This document shows, in pieces, positions 26,501 through 33,620 of a stretch of DNA of 35,227 bases. The notes below the pieces were generated by a model that was not told the DNA's origin, ran no database searches, and saw only the letters and a program-made list of their open reading frames with translations. The translations under genes were made by a program, and so were the position numbers. This DNA comes from Bacteroidales bacterium. GTDB lineage: Bacteria > Bacteroidota > Bacteroidia > Bacteroidales > GCA-2748055. The stretch is from the NCBI GenBank assembly GCA_029938715.1, contig JAOZUK010000032.1:1-35227 (forward strand), in the 5' to 3' direction. Numbering within the stretch: the first letter of the stretch is position 1; each line of letters starts with the position of its first letter.

Positions 26501-27918
26501 GAAGAGGGAGCACTGATCCCGCTGGACTGTGAAAGTTCTCCCACCTGAAAAGTCTGTCCCCGGTAGGTATACTCATAAGCCACAGCCAGTATCTCATCCG
26601 TATTCAGGGCTGTGTTCAGAGAGACATAACCCAGTTTATCATTGTAGGTGTATTCCCGAGTAGAAAGGAGCCTGGCATTTTCAATTTTTTCAAAATCAAT
26701 CCCCAGCACCAACCCTGCATCTTCAAGTGTACCAGTTACATTTTTGATCTCCCTGATGTCAGAATAGGTGGTGGTCAGCTCCTCGTAGGCATTGTTCAGG
26801 GCATTTCTTGGAAAGTTACCCACCTGGCTGGGATTTCTTTCAAAGATGATTGATTTGGGGTCAGGCTCCCCCAGGTCGTTGACTGCCACAATGTTCCTTG
26901 CGTCATTAAAATTTGTCGTTTTATTAGTCACCCACACTTCCATGCGGTTGATGGAGACCTCTGAGGTAATGATAGGCAGCCTGGACAGGGCTCTGTTGTA
27001 GTTATCCCGGAAATACTCCGAAAGGAAGAAATGCTTATTGGCATCATAGTCATCTACCGTAACCGAATACTCCTGAAGTTGTGCTCCACCCTCCACGTTG
27101 ATCACCGAGGATTCACCCCGCTGCTGTGAAAAAACGCTGGTCAGGGTGAGTTTTCCAAACTGTAATTCTGTTTTCAGCCCAAAAAGACTCTGGCTCCCAC
27201 TGATGAGTGATCCAGGGAGGGGCATGCTCACATTCCCGGCTTCAATCTTTTTGATAATTTCATCCTCTTTTCCTGAGTATTCCAGTTTTGTTTGATTCTC
27301 AAAATCGAAAGTGGCTTCTGTGTTGTAACTGATGTCCATGGCCATCTTATCACCGATGGAACCGGCCACGTTCATAATGATCTTCTCATCAAAGGTGAAG
27401 GAGGGAACACTCCTCAGGTTCTCACTGATGTTGGGATTATCCTGTTTGGAAAGATTAAATCCAAAAATGAGTTCTGCACTTCCCGATGGGACAATGTTGA
27501 TGGTATTGGATCCAAAAAGCTTATCAAATGCTTCCCCCCCCACATTAATAGGTGGAATGAATGAGAGTTGTTGCTCCAGAGAAGATCCACTGGATTTCAG
27601 ACGCCAGTATTCATTTACCTGTTGCCTGAATTCATATCGCTGGTACTCATCGGCTGTCATCAGGGTGGGCGTCCTGTAATTCCATCTCCCTATGGTTTCG
27701 GAAAACACATACTGTTTGGTTACCGGGTCATAAACCACATTGGAACTGATGTTGGAAGGGTTATTAAGGTAGAGTGGAGATTTAAAGCCTGACGTAGATA
27801 AGGGATATGAACCCTTGTCAGAAAACGGGTAATGTAAAGTTGAATCCTGTGCATTTACGCTTAAAGCTAGCAGGAATCCTGTGATGATCAGGGATATATG
27901 ATTATACCAACGGCTCAC
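20542..27918 (-). CDS. sprA: SprA/Sov, T9SS outer-membrane translocon
   Basis: A 2458-aa protein, close to the 2403 aa of Flavobacterium johnsoniae SprA. A signal peptide (MSRWYNHISLIITGFLLALSVNA) is followed by the conserved SprA N-terminal region (~150-345; 'IVPSGSAELIFGFNLSKQDN', 'SFTFDEKIIMNVAGSIGDK', 'QTKLEYSGKEDEIIKKIEAG'), long stretches of amphipathic beta sequence, and a C-terminal aromatic strand ending 'GFSMTFTL'. SprA forms a very large single-chain barrel through which folded cargo with C-terminal sorting domains crosses the outer membrane. It starts at GTG, whose G is the last base of the ruvA stop codon (TAGTG), so it is likely translationally coupled. The other T9SS core genes (gldKLMN, porV) are not in the window. 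Confidence 0.95.
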   Translation of the reverse strand: MSRWYNHISLIITGFLLALSVNAQDSTLHYPFSDKGSYPLSTSGFKSPLYLNNPSNISSNVVYDPVTKQYVFSETIGRWNYRTPTLMTADEYQRYEFRQQVNEYWRLKSSGSSLEQQLSFIPPINVGGEAFDKLFGSNTINIVPSGSAELIFGFNLSKQDNPNISENLRSVPSFTFDEKIIMNVAGSIGDKMAMDISYNTEATFDFENQTKLEYSGKEDEIIKKIEAGNVSMPLPGSLISGSQSLFGLKTELQFGKLTLTSVFSQQRGESSVINVEGGAQLQEYSVTVDDYDANKHFFLSEYFRDNYNRALSRLPIITSEVSINRMEVWVTNKTTNFNDARNIVAVNDLGEPDPKSIIFERNPSQVGNFPRNALNNAYEELTTTYSDIREIKNVTGTLEDAGLVLGIDFEKIENARLLSTREYTYNDKLGYVSLNTALNTDEILAVAYEYTYRGQTFQVGELSQSSGISAPSSLILKLMKPSNFTPNSYTWNLMMKNVYALGAYQLSQEDFQLDVLYRDDKTGNAVNYLPGGDLDKTILIRLLNLDNMNSQKDPYPDGIFDYMPGITINPSNGRVFFPLLEPFGSDLAKIFEDSLDAEAAAIAIEKYVYQELYDSTKTKAQQIAEKNKFLIEGEYSSSNSSEIMLNAMNVPQGSVKVTAGGRELIEGQDYTVDYMMGRVTIINQGIMESGTPIRISLENQSLFNFQTKTLVGAHADYKISDNFTLGATAMHLTERPLTQKVNIGDEPISNTIWGLNGSYSTETQWVTNIIDKLPGLETKAPSSFSVVGEFAQLIPGHSKAIEKEGNAYIDDFEGSETSIDLKQFSSWKLASTPRGFFPEAELNNDRRYGYGRARLAWYHIDPLFLNNDSRTPDYIKANPNLQSSAYVYEIYEQDIFPNKENPNGVPTRISVLNMAFYPTERGPYNYDYRNIDQDGQLLKPEERWGGVMREIYSSDFEQSNVEFIEFWMMDPFAEMPNHKGGQLYFNLGNISEDVVKDSRKMFENGLPTSEVVEKVDTTVWGRIPLTQSLVQGFSAGDETRRFQDVGLDGLSSLYSNDEVSFFSLEPDDYLNQIENLVTTGQLNPAARDEIFSDPSTDNYSYYRSSVYDAQQADILARYKKYNSHEGNSPSDVNNPESYPTSGTSLPDIEDINRDNTVSEGESYFVYRVDIDKNELEVGRNNIIDKVVDRVTYENGRKADVTWYQFRIPIFNYEGTVGDISDFKTIRFMRMFMTGFQDTTILRFARLDLVREEWRRYQLPFTQGGEAWTGEEPTDGALAISAVNIEENAGKEPVNYVLPPGFSRQIDPTQPQLRQLNEQSIVLKVLDLADGDARAAYKNTELDVRQYKKIRMEAHAEAVPGTALENDELVAFIRLGSDYQDNYYEYEVPLKLTPPGKYDNDSESDRAIVWPQENKFELELDLFKEVKQARNRAMSDPESEITALSVFSTYDEKGNRVSVSGNPNMSSIRTIMIGVRNPKAGDNAYGPDDGFSKTGEVWLNELRLTDFNENGGWAANGRATLKLADFGNLTFAGNTSQPGFGSIEQKVQERQQEQVIQYNLSSNLQMGKFFKQESGVNIPIFMSYSKAIVNPEYNPLDPDIPLKEAIDEAETKAERDSIIRNARDMVERKAFAVTNVRMNKAGSKKQFYKLSNWSTSFSMNEMSSYNPNIDYYNTRKVRANLSYNFTTRPKNVQPFKSVKWLSNDWFRLIKDMNFNYSPSRVSFRTDMDRYYLEKQVRNINNPEFIVEPTFRKDFMWNRYFDLKFDLTKNLRFDFSSTNMARIDEPEGRWNRGMDNYDIYKDSLWSSILAGGRTTSYFHQFNASYTIPINKIPLLDWTSANVRYGGTYGWDAGPIIPDDPLFGPINLGNNIKNSNTIQLNGQLNLVNLYNKVSYLKEINAKYRNAKSRTQDAEKRTKTKVYTKENLYLREGRGRYVSHNLKTQNITVEVSDENGQAVEVVTEILGDNRIMVTSENAIRSATIKVVGTVEKGQSPLIFIAETSVRILMSVRTLNVTYSKSGGTFLPGYVPKTQFLGTQTYNGELAPGFPFLAGWQDEYFAADAFNKGWLSTDMNLNDPFSLNNTERFTARVNIEPFSGLKIDLNLNRMFTSTLSEYYTANIFGELPPDSARGKVYSGNFSMSYISMRTAFENIDADVESSSSFSLLKGEYRKIISERLATDYMEKSGNILEDSAGYYEGYGPTSQEVIIPAFLAAYSGKDPNSVPLKATRSILEILPNWQVRFDGLGKIEALQKFVNSIVMNHSYRSTYSVGSFISNPYYTFDTINGVPIAVDLQGNFMVEQNVSTVSLNENFSPLLDLNMDWKNSLTTRVEYRRSRTIAMNMANTQVNEVNSGEFIVGLGYRFNEVQLIINNRELSSDLNVRADLSMRNNRTVIRKLEDISGSEITAGQRIFSLKLSADYMLSDKFSLRAFYDQRLTNPYISNSFPNANYHAGFSMTFTL

Positions 27919-28499
27919 TACATAAACTTCAAGGCAGCCTTCACTACCTCCTCCACGGAAAGTTCGGGCTGCTCTGATAAAATTCGGGTCAGGATCTTCT
28001 CCACAGTTCTCTTTGGAAAGCCCAGTGCCACTAAAGCAGATAACGCTTCATCACGACTTGTATTGTCCTGCGAAAAGAATAATTCATCAATTCCGGCACC
28101 TCTCCCGACTTTATCTTTAAGATCGATAATGATCCGTTGCGCTGATTTTGCTCCAATCCCCTTGATTCCTTGTAAAACTGCTACATTACCAGACAGAATT
28201 GCCTGGGTAATTTCATCGGAAGTAAGGGAGGAGATGATCAATCTGGCTGTATTGGCTCCTACCCCCGAAACCGAGATAAGCAATCGAAATATTTCCCGCT
28301 CCGATCTGGTGCTAAACCCGTAAAGCAGCTGTGCATCCTCCCTGACCACAAAATGGAGATAGATACGTCCACCGGGCTGATTGCTTATATTGCTGTAAGT
28401 TAAAACTGAAATATGAATATAGTAGGCTAGATGTCCGGTGCTGACCACCAGGTGCGCAGGAGATTTTTCTACAAATTCCCCCTCGATAAACTCATACAT
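27918..28499 (-). CDS. ruvA: Holliday junction branch migration protein RuvA
   Basis: A 193-aa protein of normal length. The N-terminal OB-fold domain (MYEFIEGEFVEKSPAHLVV..., ending near 'HFVVREDAQLLYGF') is followed by two helix-hairpin-helix motifs ('LLISVSGVGANTARLII' and 'LQGIKGIGAKSAQRIIIDL') and a small C-terminal domain III that binds RuvB ('DEALSALVALGFPKRTVEKIL'). It binds Holliday junctions and guides RuvB. ruvB and ruvC are not in the window. It sits 67 bp downstream of infB and overlaps sprA by one base. An inverted repeat covers its start codon. Confidence 0.95.
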   Translation of the reverse strand: MYEFIEGEFVEKSPAHLVVSTGHLAYYIHISVLTYSNISNQPGGRIYLHFVVREDAQLLYGFSTRSEREIFRLLISVSGVGANTARLIISSLTSDEITQAILSGNVAVLQGIKGIGAKSAQRIIIDLKDKVGRGAGIDELFFSQDNTSRDEALSALVALGFPKRTVEKILTRILSEQPELSVEEVVKAALKFM

Positions 28500-28518
28500 A
28501 CCAATCGATTTTGGTATG
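28497..28518 (-). promoter_or_regulatory. Inverted repeat covering the ruvA start codon
   Basis: CATACCAA (28497-28504) and TTGGTATG (28511-28518) are perfect 8-bp arms around a 6-nt loop. On the minus strand the 3' arm contains the ruvA ATG, so a transcript arriving from infB could pair the start codon into a stem. A weak -7-like TATCTTAG (28519-28526, minus) lies directly upstream, so the repeat may alternatively be an operator at a local promoter. Confidence 0.55.
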
Positions 28519-28566
28519 CTAAGATAGTAAAATCGAGGAGAAGAAAAGCCTCCTTAGGACAGGATG

Positions 28567-31536
28567 CTAGAGTGTTTTCTTAAACTCGGTTTCTTCATAA
28601 GCCTCAACCATATCACCTACCTTGATATCGTTGAAATTCTCTATGTTAAGTCCACACTCCAATCCGGTTACCACCTCTTTGGCATCATCCTTAAAACGCT
28701 TCAGTGAACCCAGCTCTCCGCTGTATACCACAATCCCATCCCTGATAAGGCGAACTTTGGAATTACGTCTGATTTTGCCTTCCCTTACCATGCATCCGGC
28801 AATGGTTCCCACTTTGGTGATCTTGAAGGCCTCAAGTACCTCAAGGGTGGCAATGATCTCTTCCCTGATCTCGGGTGAAAGCATCCCCTCCATGGCCGCT
28901 TTGATCTCTTCAATGGCATCATAAATAATGGAGTAGAGCCGGATATCGATTTGCTCTTTTTCTGCCAGTCTCCTGGCGCTCAGTGAAGGTCTCACCTGGA
29001 AGCCAATTACAATGGCATTTGATGCAGCAGCCAACAAAATATCCGATTCAGAGATCTCTCCCACCGCCTTATGCTTGATGTTTATCTGGATCTCTTCTGT
29101 ACTTAACTTAATCAATGAGTCGGAGAGTGCCTCAATGGACCCGTCCACATCCCCTTTCACAATCACATTCAACTCCTGGAAATTACCAATGGCAATCCGA
29201 CGTCCAATCTCATCCAGAGTAATGTGTTTGGTGGTGCGCAGCTCCTGTTCACGCTGTAACTGCTCACGTTTGTTTGCAATCTCTTTGGCCTCCTTATCGG
29301 TATCCATCACATTGAAGTTCTCGCCAGCCTGTGGCGCTCCATTTAAACCCAGTATAAGTGTGGGTGTAGATGGTCCAGCCTCTTTAATCTTTTTCCCCCT
29401 TTCATCAAACATGGCTTTCACATGACCAAAATACTGACCGGCCAATACCACGTCCCCTAATCTCAGCGTACCCGATTCCACCAGGATAGTGGCAATGTTT
29501 CCCCGCCCTTTATCCAGGGTTGATTCGATGATGGTACCACGGGCTCCTTTGTCCGGATTAGCCTGTAATTCCAGTAATTCAGCTTCTAACAGCACCTTTT
29601 CAAGCAACTCTTCAATATTGATGTTCCCCTTGGCTGAAATCTCCTGTGACTGATACTTTCCGCCCCAATCTTCAACCATGTAGTTCATGGTGGCCAGTTC
29701 TTCCTTTATCTTCTCCGGATTTGCTGCAGGAAGATCAATCTTATTGATGGCAAATACCATAGGGACTCCGGCTGCTGCCGCATGATTGATGGCTTCGACA
29801 GTCTGAGGTTTTACACCATCATCGGCTGCAACCACGATAATGGCCACATCTGTAATCTGGGCTCCCCTGGCACGCATGGCAGTAAACGCTTCGTGACCGG
29901 GGGTATCCAGGAAGGTAATCCGTCGACCATCTTCCAGTTTCACTCCATAGGCTCCGATATGCTGCGTGATCCCTCCTGCTTCACCTGCTACCACATTGGC
30001 ATTCCTAACCGTATCCAGCAATTTTGTCTTACCGTGGTCCACGTGACCCATGACTGTTACAATGGGAGGTCTGGGTTGCAGATCGTCGGGATCATCCTCT
30101 TCATCTTTAATAGACTCAACCACATCCACACTCACAAACTCTATCTTGTAGGAAAACTCATCCGCCACCATTGCCATGGTCTCTGCATCCAGTCGCTGAT
30201 TGATTGAAACCAGTAGTCCAAGGTTCATACAGGTGGAAATTACTTGGGTGGCCTGAACATCCATCATGCTGGCCAGCTCATTGACAGAGACAAATTCTGT
30301 TACCTGCAACACATTTTTCTTCTGCTCGGCATGTTTACTCTCTACCTGCAACTTAGCCTGAACTGCATCACGTTTTTCTCGCCTGTACTTTGATGTTTTT
30401 GATTTGGATCCTTTATTTGTAAGTTTGGCCAGAGTATCCTTTATCTGCTTCTGAACATCCTCTTCGTTTACCTCAGGCCTGGCTAAACGCCTCCTTTTCT
30501 TGCCTCCTTTTTCAGGCCGGGCACCAGATTTATTCTGTTTGGCAATATCCACACGTCCAGTCTCTTTGGAAATGCGCTTTCTTTTCTTCTTTTGATCAAG
30601 CTGCAGCTCCTTGTCCTTACTGGAAGCAACTGGTTTCTTTTTAGGCACCCGCTTTTCCGGTAGATCTATTTTGCCAACCACAGTTGGACCAGTCAGCTTT
30701 TCAACTCTTGTGGGAATCAGGTTGCTCTCCTCCTCCTTCTCTTCAACTTCCGGAGCTTTTTCCACAGGGGGTATCTTATCTTCAGTCACTTTCAATTCAG
30801 CTTTTACTGTCGATTCTGCAGAAACCTCAACTACTGTATCGGCCACCTCCGCGGTAACTTGAGCACTTGCCTTTTCGGCTACAACCTCTTCAGAAACCTC
30901 CTCTTTTGTCTTTTGACGTTTTTTGTCTTTCGGCTCACTTCCTTTGGTTGTGACTTTCGACTTCTTGGTGGGGCGGGTCTTCTGATTCATCGACTCCAGG
31001 TCGATTTTCCCTACCACTTTCGGTCCACCTTCAGCAGCAGTTTCCTCTTCTTCCTTCTTCGGGGCCTTTTCCTTCTTAACAGTCTTAGGCTTAGCTTCAA
31101 TGGCTTCCGGAGCAACCTCCTTTTCTACAGGTTTAACTGCTTCAGGGGAGGGTGTCACCTGAATCTTTTCCTCCACTACCACAGGGGCTACAGTCTCCTC
31201 TTTGGGGATCACCGTTTCCACAAACACTGCTGTGTTATCTGTAATGAGCAGTTCCTCACCCTCTTCAGGTTCTACTTCCCCGGATTCATCCTCCATGTTA
31301 AGGGATTCCTGTCTCACCCTGAAATTCTTCAGGGTAAGCTTCTCCGACTCCTTCTTTACGCTCAGGTCACTGCTGTATTCGTCCAGCAGTAGATCATACA
31401 GTTCCGGATCCACCTTGCTGTTGGGATTAGAATCGATTTCATGACCCTTCTTGCCCAAAAACTCAACAATCGTGGTGATCCCCACGTTGAGTTCCCGTGC
31501 AGCCTTACTAAGTCTAGTTGCCTTTCTTTCAGCCAT
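28567..31536 (-). CDS. infB: Translation initiation factor IF-2
   Basis: A 989-aa protein. The N-terminus holds an IF2_N-type helical motif ('[21 protein letters not shown]'), followed by a long low-complexity Lys/Glu/Val/Pro linker (~80-400), as is usual in Bacteroidota. A second IF2_N-like motif ('[22 protein letters not shown]') precedes the GTPase domain with G1 GHVDHGKT (around residue 496), G2 '[13 protein letters not shown]', G3 DTPGHEAF and G4 NKIDLP. Domains II, III and IV follow, the last ending '[12 protein letters not shown]'. It delivers initiator tRNA to the ribosome. It starts 6 bp after nusA in the rimP-nusA-infB operon. Confidence 0.96.
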   Translation of the reverse strand: MAERKATRLSKAARELNVGITTIVEFLGKKGHEIDSNPNSKVDPELYDLLLDEYSSDLSVKKESEKLTLKNFRVRQESLNMEDESGEVEPEEGEELLITDNTAVFVETVIPKEETVAPVVVEEKIQVTPSPEAVKPVEKEVAPEAIEAKPKTVKKEKAPKKEEEETAAEGGPKVVGKIDLESMNQKTRPTKKSKVTTKGSEPKDKKRQKTKEEVSEEVVAEKASAQVTAEVADTVVEVSAESTVKAELKVTEDKIPPVEKAPEVEEKEEESNLIPTRVEKLTGPTVVGKIDLPEKRVPKKKPVASSKDKELQLDQKKKRKRISKETGRVDIAKQNKSGARPEKGGKKRRRLARPEVNEEDVQKQIKDTLAKLTNKGSKSKTSKYRREKRDAVQAKLQVESKHAEQKKNVLQVTEFVSVNELASMMDVQATQVISTCMNLGLLVSINQRLDAETMAMVADEFSYKIEFVSVDVVESIKDEEDDPDDLQPRPPIVTVMGHVDHGKTKLLDTVRNANVVAGEAGGITQHIGAYGVKLEDGRRITFLDTPGHEAFTAMRARGAQITDVAIIVVAADDGVKPQTVEAINHAAAAGVPMVFAINKIDLPAANPEKIKEELATMNYMVEDWGGKYQSQEISAKGNINIEELLEKVLLEAELLELQANPDKGARGTIIESTLDKGRGNIATILVESGTLRLGDVVLAGQYFGHVKAMFDERGKKIKEAGPSTPTLILGLNGAPQAGENFNVMDTDKEAKEIANKREQLQREQELRTTKHITLDEIGRRIAIGNFQELNVIVKGDVDGSIEALSDSLIKLSTEEIQINIKHKAVGEISESDILLAAASNAIVIGFQVRPSLSARRLAEKEQIDIRLYSIIYDAIEEIKAAMEGMLSPEIREEIIATLEVLEAFKITKVGTIAGCMVREGKIRRNSKVRLIRDGIVVYSGELGSLKRFKDDAKEVVTGLECGLNIENFNDIKVGDMVEAYEETEFKKTL

Positions 31537-31542
31537 ATGGTT

Positions 31543-32778
31543 CTATTCAAATTCTGCTTTTAGCACATTGACCAGTTCTTTTATGGTCTCCTCCTCAAGG
31601 TCTGTTCTTTTAACCAGGTCCTCAACACTCAAATTAAGTACCGATTTAGCCGTATCGCATCCGATGGCCTTTAATTCATCCAGCACCCAGCTTTCGATTT
31701 CATCAGCAAATTCCTCCAGATTCACATCCTCATCGTCTTCATTAGATTCGCGATACACATCGATTTCATAACCAGATAACTGGCTAGCCAATTTTATATT
31801 TAACCCACCCTTTCCAATGGCCAGGGAGACCTCTTTTGGCTGGAGATAGACCTCAGCCCGCATATCTTCCTCATTTAATTTAATGGAGGTAATTTTGGCC
31901 GGACTAAGTGACCGGGTAATAAATAGCTGGGTATTGTTGGTGAAGTTAATCACATCGATATTTTCATTCTTTAACTCCCTCACGATCCCATGGATCCTGG
32001 ATCCTTTCATACCAACGCATGCTCCAACCGGATCAATTCTTTCATCATATGACTCCACTGCCACCTTGGCCCTTTCACCAGGTACCCTTACGATTTTCTT
32101 GATGGTAATCAGTCCGTCGAAAATCTCAGGAACCTCAAGCTCAAAGAGTCGCTCCAGGAATATTGGAGATGTTCTTGAAAGGATGATCAATGGATTGGCG
32201 TTCCGCATATCCACCTTCACAACCACTGCCCTGATGGTATCTCCCTTGCGAAAATAATCGGAGGGTATCTGTTCCGTTTTGGGTAAAATAAGTTCATTCC
32301 CTTCGTCGTCAAGAATCAATATCTCCCTCTTCCAAACCTGGTATACCTCGCCGGTAACCACATCCCCGATGCGATCCTTATACTTGTTGTAGAGATGGTT
32401 TTTCTCCAGCTCCATGATCCTGGCTGAAAGATTCTGACGAAGGGCCAGAATGGCACGCCTTCCAAAATCGCCAAGCTTCACCTCATCGGTTACATCTTCG
32501 CCCACTTCATAGTCTTCATCTATCTCTTTGGCCTTGCTCAGAGGAATCTGAATGGCAGAATCCTCTAATTCATTGTCCTCAACAACCGCACGGTTTCTCC
32601 AAATCTCAAAGTCCCCTTTGTCGATGTTAATGATGATATCGAAATTCTCATCAGTCCCATATTTTTTTAGAAGCATGCCCCTGAATACATCTTCAAGCAC
32701 ACTCATCATGGTCACCCGATCAATGTTCTTAAGGTCCTTAAATTCGGAAAATGTCTCTATCAGATTTAGGTTTTCCAT
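31543..32778 (-). CDS. nusA: Transcription termination/antitermination protein NusA
   Basis: A 411-aa protein. Domain order is an N-terminal RNA-polymerase-binding domain (~1-125), S1 (~130-200; 'GDVVTGEVYQVWKREILILDD'), and two KH domains ('VGACVGMKGSRIHGIVRELKNE' region and 'VSLAIGKGGLNIKLASQLSGYEI'). A short C-terminal helical piece ('AIGCDTAKSVLNLSVEDLVKR') replaces the long acidic repeats of E. coli NusA, as in many Bacteroidota. It modulates pausing and termination. It is 16 bp downstream of rimP and 6 bp upstream of infB. Confidence 0.95.
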   Translation of the reverse strand: MENLNLIETFSEFKDLKNIDRVTMMSVLEDVFRGMLLKKYGTDENFDIIINIDKGDFEIWRNRAVVEDNELEDSAIQIPLSKAKEIDEDYEVGEDVTDEVKLGDFGRRAILALRQNLSARIMELEKNHLYNKYKDRIGDVVTGEVYQVWKREILILDDEGNELILPKTEQIPSDYFRKGDTIRAVVVKVDMRNANPLIILSRTSPIFLERLFELEVPEIFDGLITIKKIVRVPGERAKVAVESYDERIDPVGACVGMKGSRIHGIVRELKNENIDVINFTNNTQLFITRSLSPAKITSIKLNEEDMRAEVYLQPKEVSLAIGKGGLNIKLASQLSGYEIDVYRESNEDDEDVNLEEFADEIESWVLDELKAIGCDTAKSVLNLSVEDLVKRTDLEEETIKELVNVLKAEFE

Positions 32779-32794
32779 TGTTTACTCTATTGAA

Positions 32795-33220
32795 TCAATT
32801 AAATGATATTATTGCCTTAACTGTTTTTACCTCTTCAAACTCAATTTCTTGTTCGTCGCCTTTTCCCTTCAAAGTGAATCCCTTTTCGGTTACCGATTGT
32901 AATTTACCGGTGGCCCTGGTCCCATCATTGAATAGAACGTCTAAAGGATGACCCAAATTCTTCTCATACTGTTGCTTCACCTTAAGCGATGTGCTCAGCC
33001 CGGGCGAAGAAACCTCAAGTGAATAGTCTTCCTCATCCCGGTCCATGGTTTCATTTAAGAAACGACTGATCTGTACACACTCATCGATGGAGATCCCATT
33101 GGGCCGATCCACATGAACACGGATGGAATTGCCCGCTTTTACGGCCACCTCCACCACGAACATATCGGTCCCCCTGATGTGCTGCTCTAACAACTCTGCA
33201 ATCGTCTCGCTGTTTATCAT
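32795..33220 (-). CDS. rimP: Ribosome maturation factor RimP
   Basis: A 141-aa protein read from ATG at 33220 (MINSETIAELLEQ). An in-frame TTG at 33250 would add ten residues and is less likely. Core motifs include 'FVVEVAVKAGNSIRVHVDRPNGISIDEC' and 'YSLEVSSPGLSTSLK', the latter being the RimP 'LEVSSPG' signature, and a C-terminal SH3-like domain ('GKLQSVTEKGFTLKGKG'). It assists 30S subunit maturation. It is the first gene of the rimP-nusA-infB operon, preceded by a near-ideal promoter. Confidence 0.93.
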   Translation of the reverse strand: MINSETIAELLEQHIRGTDMFVVEVAVKAGNSIRVHVDRPNGISIDECVQISRFLNETMDRDEEDYSLEVSSPGLSTSLKVKQQYEKNLGHPLDVLFNDGTRATGKLQSVTEKGFTLKGKGDEQEIEFEEVKTVKAIISFN

Positions 33221-33284
33221 TTTTTCACGTAATAAAATAGGGGACCACAAGCCCCCTAAGAATCACACCCTCCTAACGACAGCG

Positions 33285-33315
33285 CAAAAGTACAAATAAT
33301 CACTTAATTAACAAA
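33285..33315 (-). promoter_or_regulatory. Consensus Bacteroidota promoter of the rimP-nusA-infB operon
   Basis: On the minus strand, TTTG (33315-33312) is followed by exactly 19 nt and then TACTTTTG (33292-33285). Both elements match the -33 TTTG / -7 TAnnTTTG consensus perfectly at the preferred spacing. Transcription should begin a few bases on, giving a leader of roughly 60 nt before the rimP ATG. Confidence 0.75.
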
Positions 33316-33503
33316 AAACAGCGCTTTTTTTCCAGTATGACTATTTTTCTATATTTTGAAGGTGTAGAATTCTCAATACATTGACTTATATCCTTTAGCG
33401 TATTCCCTGCTGATGCCGTTACTGCCTTACAACGATACTTCAGAGGTAAAACAAGATGATACATCAACAGATTCTTATTATACCTTTTTACGATGTGCTC
33501 AAT

Positions 33504-33534
33504 TATGCATCAAAAACATGTGTTTTCATGCATA
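33504..33534. repeat. 31-bp imperfect inverted repeat upstream of the PD40 gene
   Basis: Left arm TATGCATCAAAAACA and right arm TGTTTTCATGCATA are separated by TG; they pair apart from one mismatch and one bulged A. The repeat lies 86 bp before the ATG at 33621. It may be an operator or a transcript hairpin. Confidence 0.55.
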
Positions 33535-33567
33535 CAATAACCTTAGATTTTCTTAACTTTTCTTAGC

Positions 33568-33588
33568 CTTCGAGGCAGAGTCTCGAGG
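33568..33588 (+). repeat. Short hairpin in the leader of the PD40 gene
   Basis: CTTCGAG-GCAGAGT-CTCGAGG forms a 7-bp stem (one G-U pair in RNA) with a 7-nt loop, 32 bp before the ATG at 33621. No T-run follows it, so it is not an intrinsic terminator. Confidence 0.35.
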
Positions 33589-33620
33589 AATTCTATGATT
33601 AAATCAATAACTACTTGATT

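Larger units (their letters stand above)
33251..33620. other. 370-bp AT-rich divergent intergenic region
   Basis: This gap separates rimP (leftward) from the PD40 protein gene (rightward). It holds the rimP promoter (33285-33315), a 31-bp inverted repeat (33504-33534) and a second short hairpin (33568-33588). A palindromic AGCGCT flanked by A and T runs lies near 33311-33334. No TAnnTTTG promoter was found for the rightward gene, and no RNA gene or coding frame is supported here. Confidence 0.6.

Noticed and set aside
30859-31392. 177-aa Phe/Leu-rich open frame on the plus strand
   Set aside because: It is the complement of the Lys/Glu-rich linker of IF-2; its composition is a strand artefact.
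33221-33250. Ten-residue N-terminal extension of RimP from TTG 33250
   Set aside because: ATG 33220 matches the family start and sits at a normal distance from the consensus promoter.
33595-33618. Seven-codon frame just before the PD40 gene as a leader peptide
   Set aside because: It is too short, with no codon bias or attenuator structure after it; the chance of such a frame is high.
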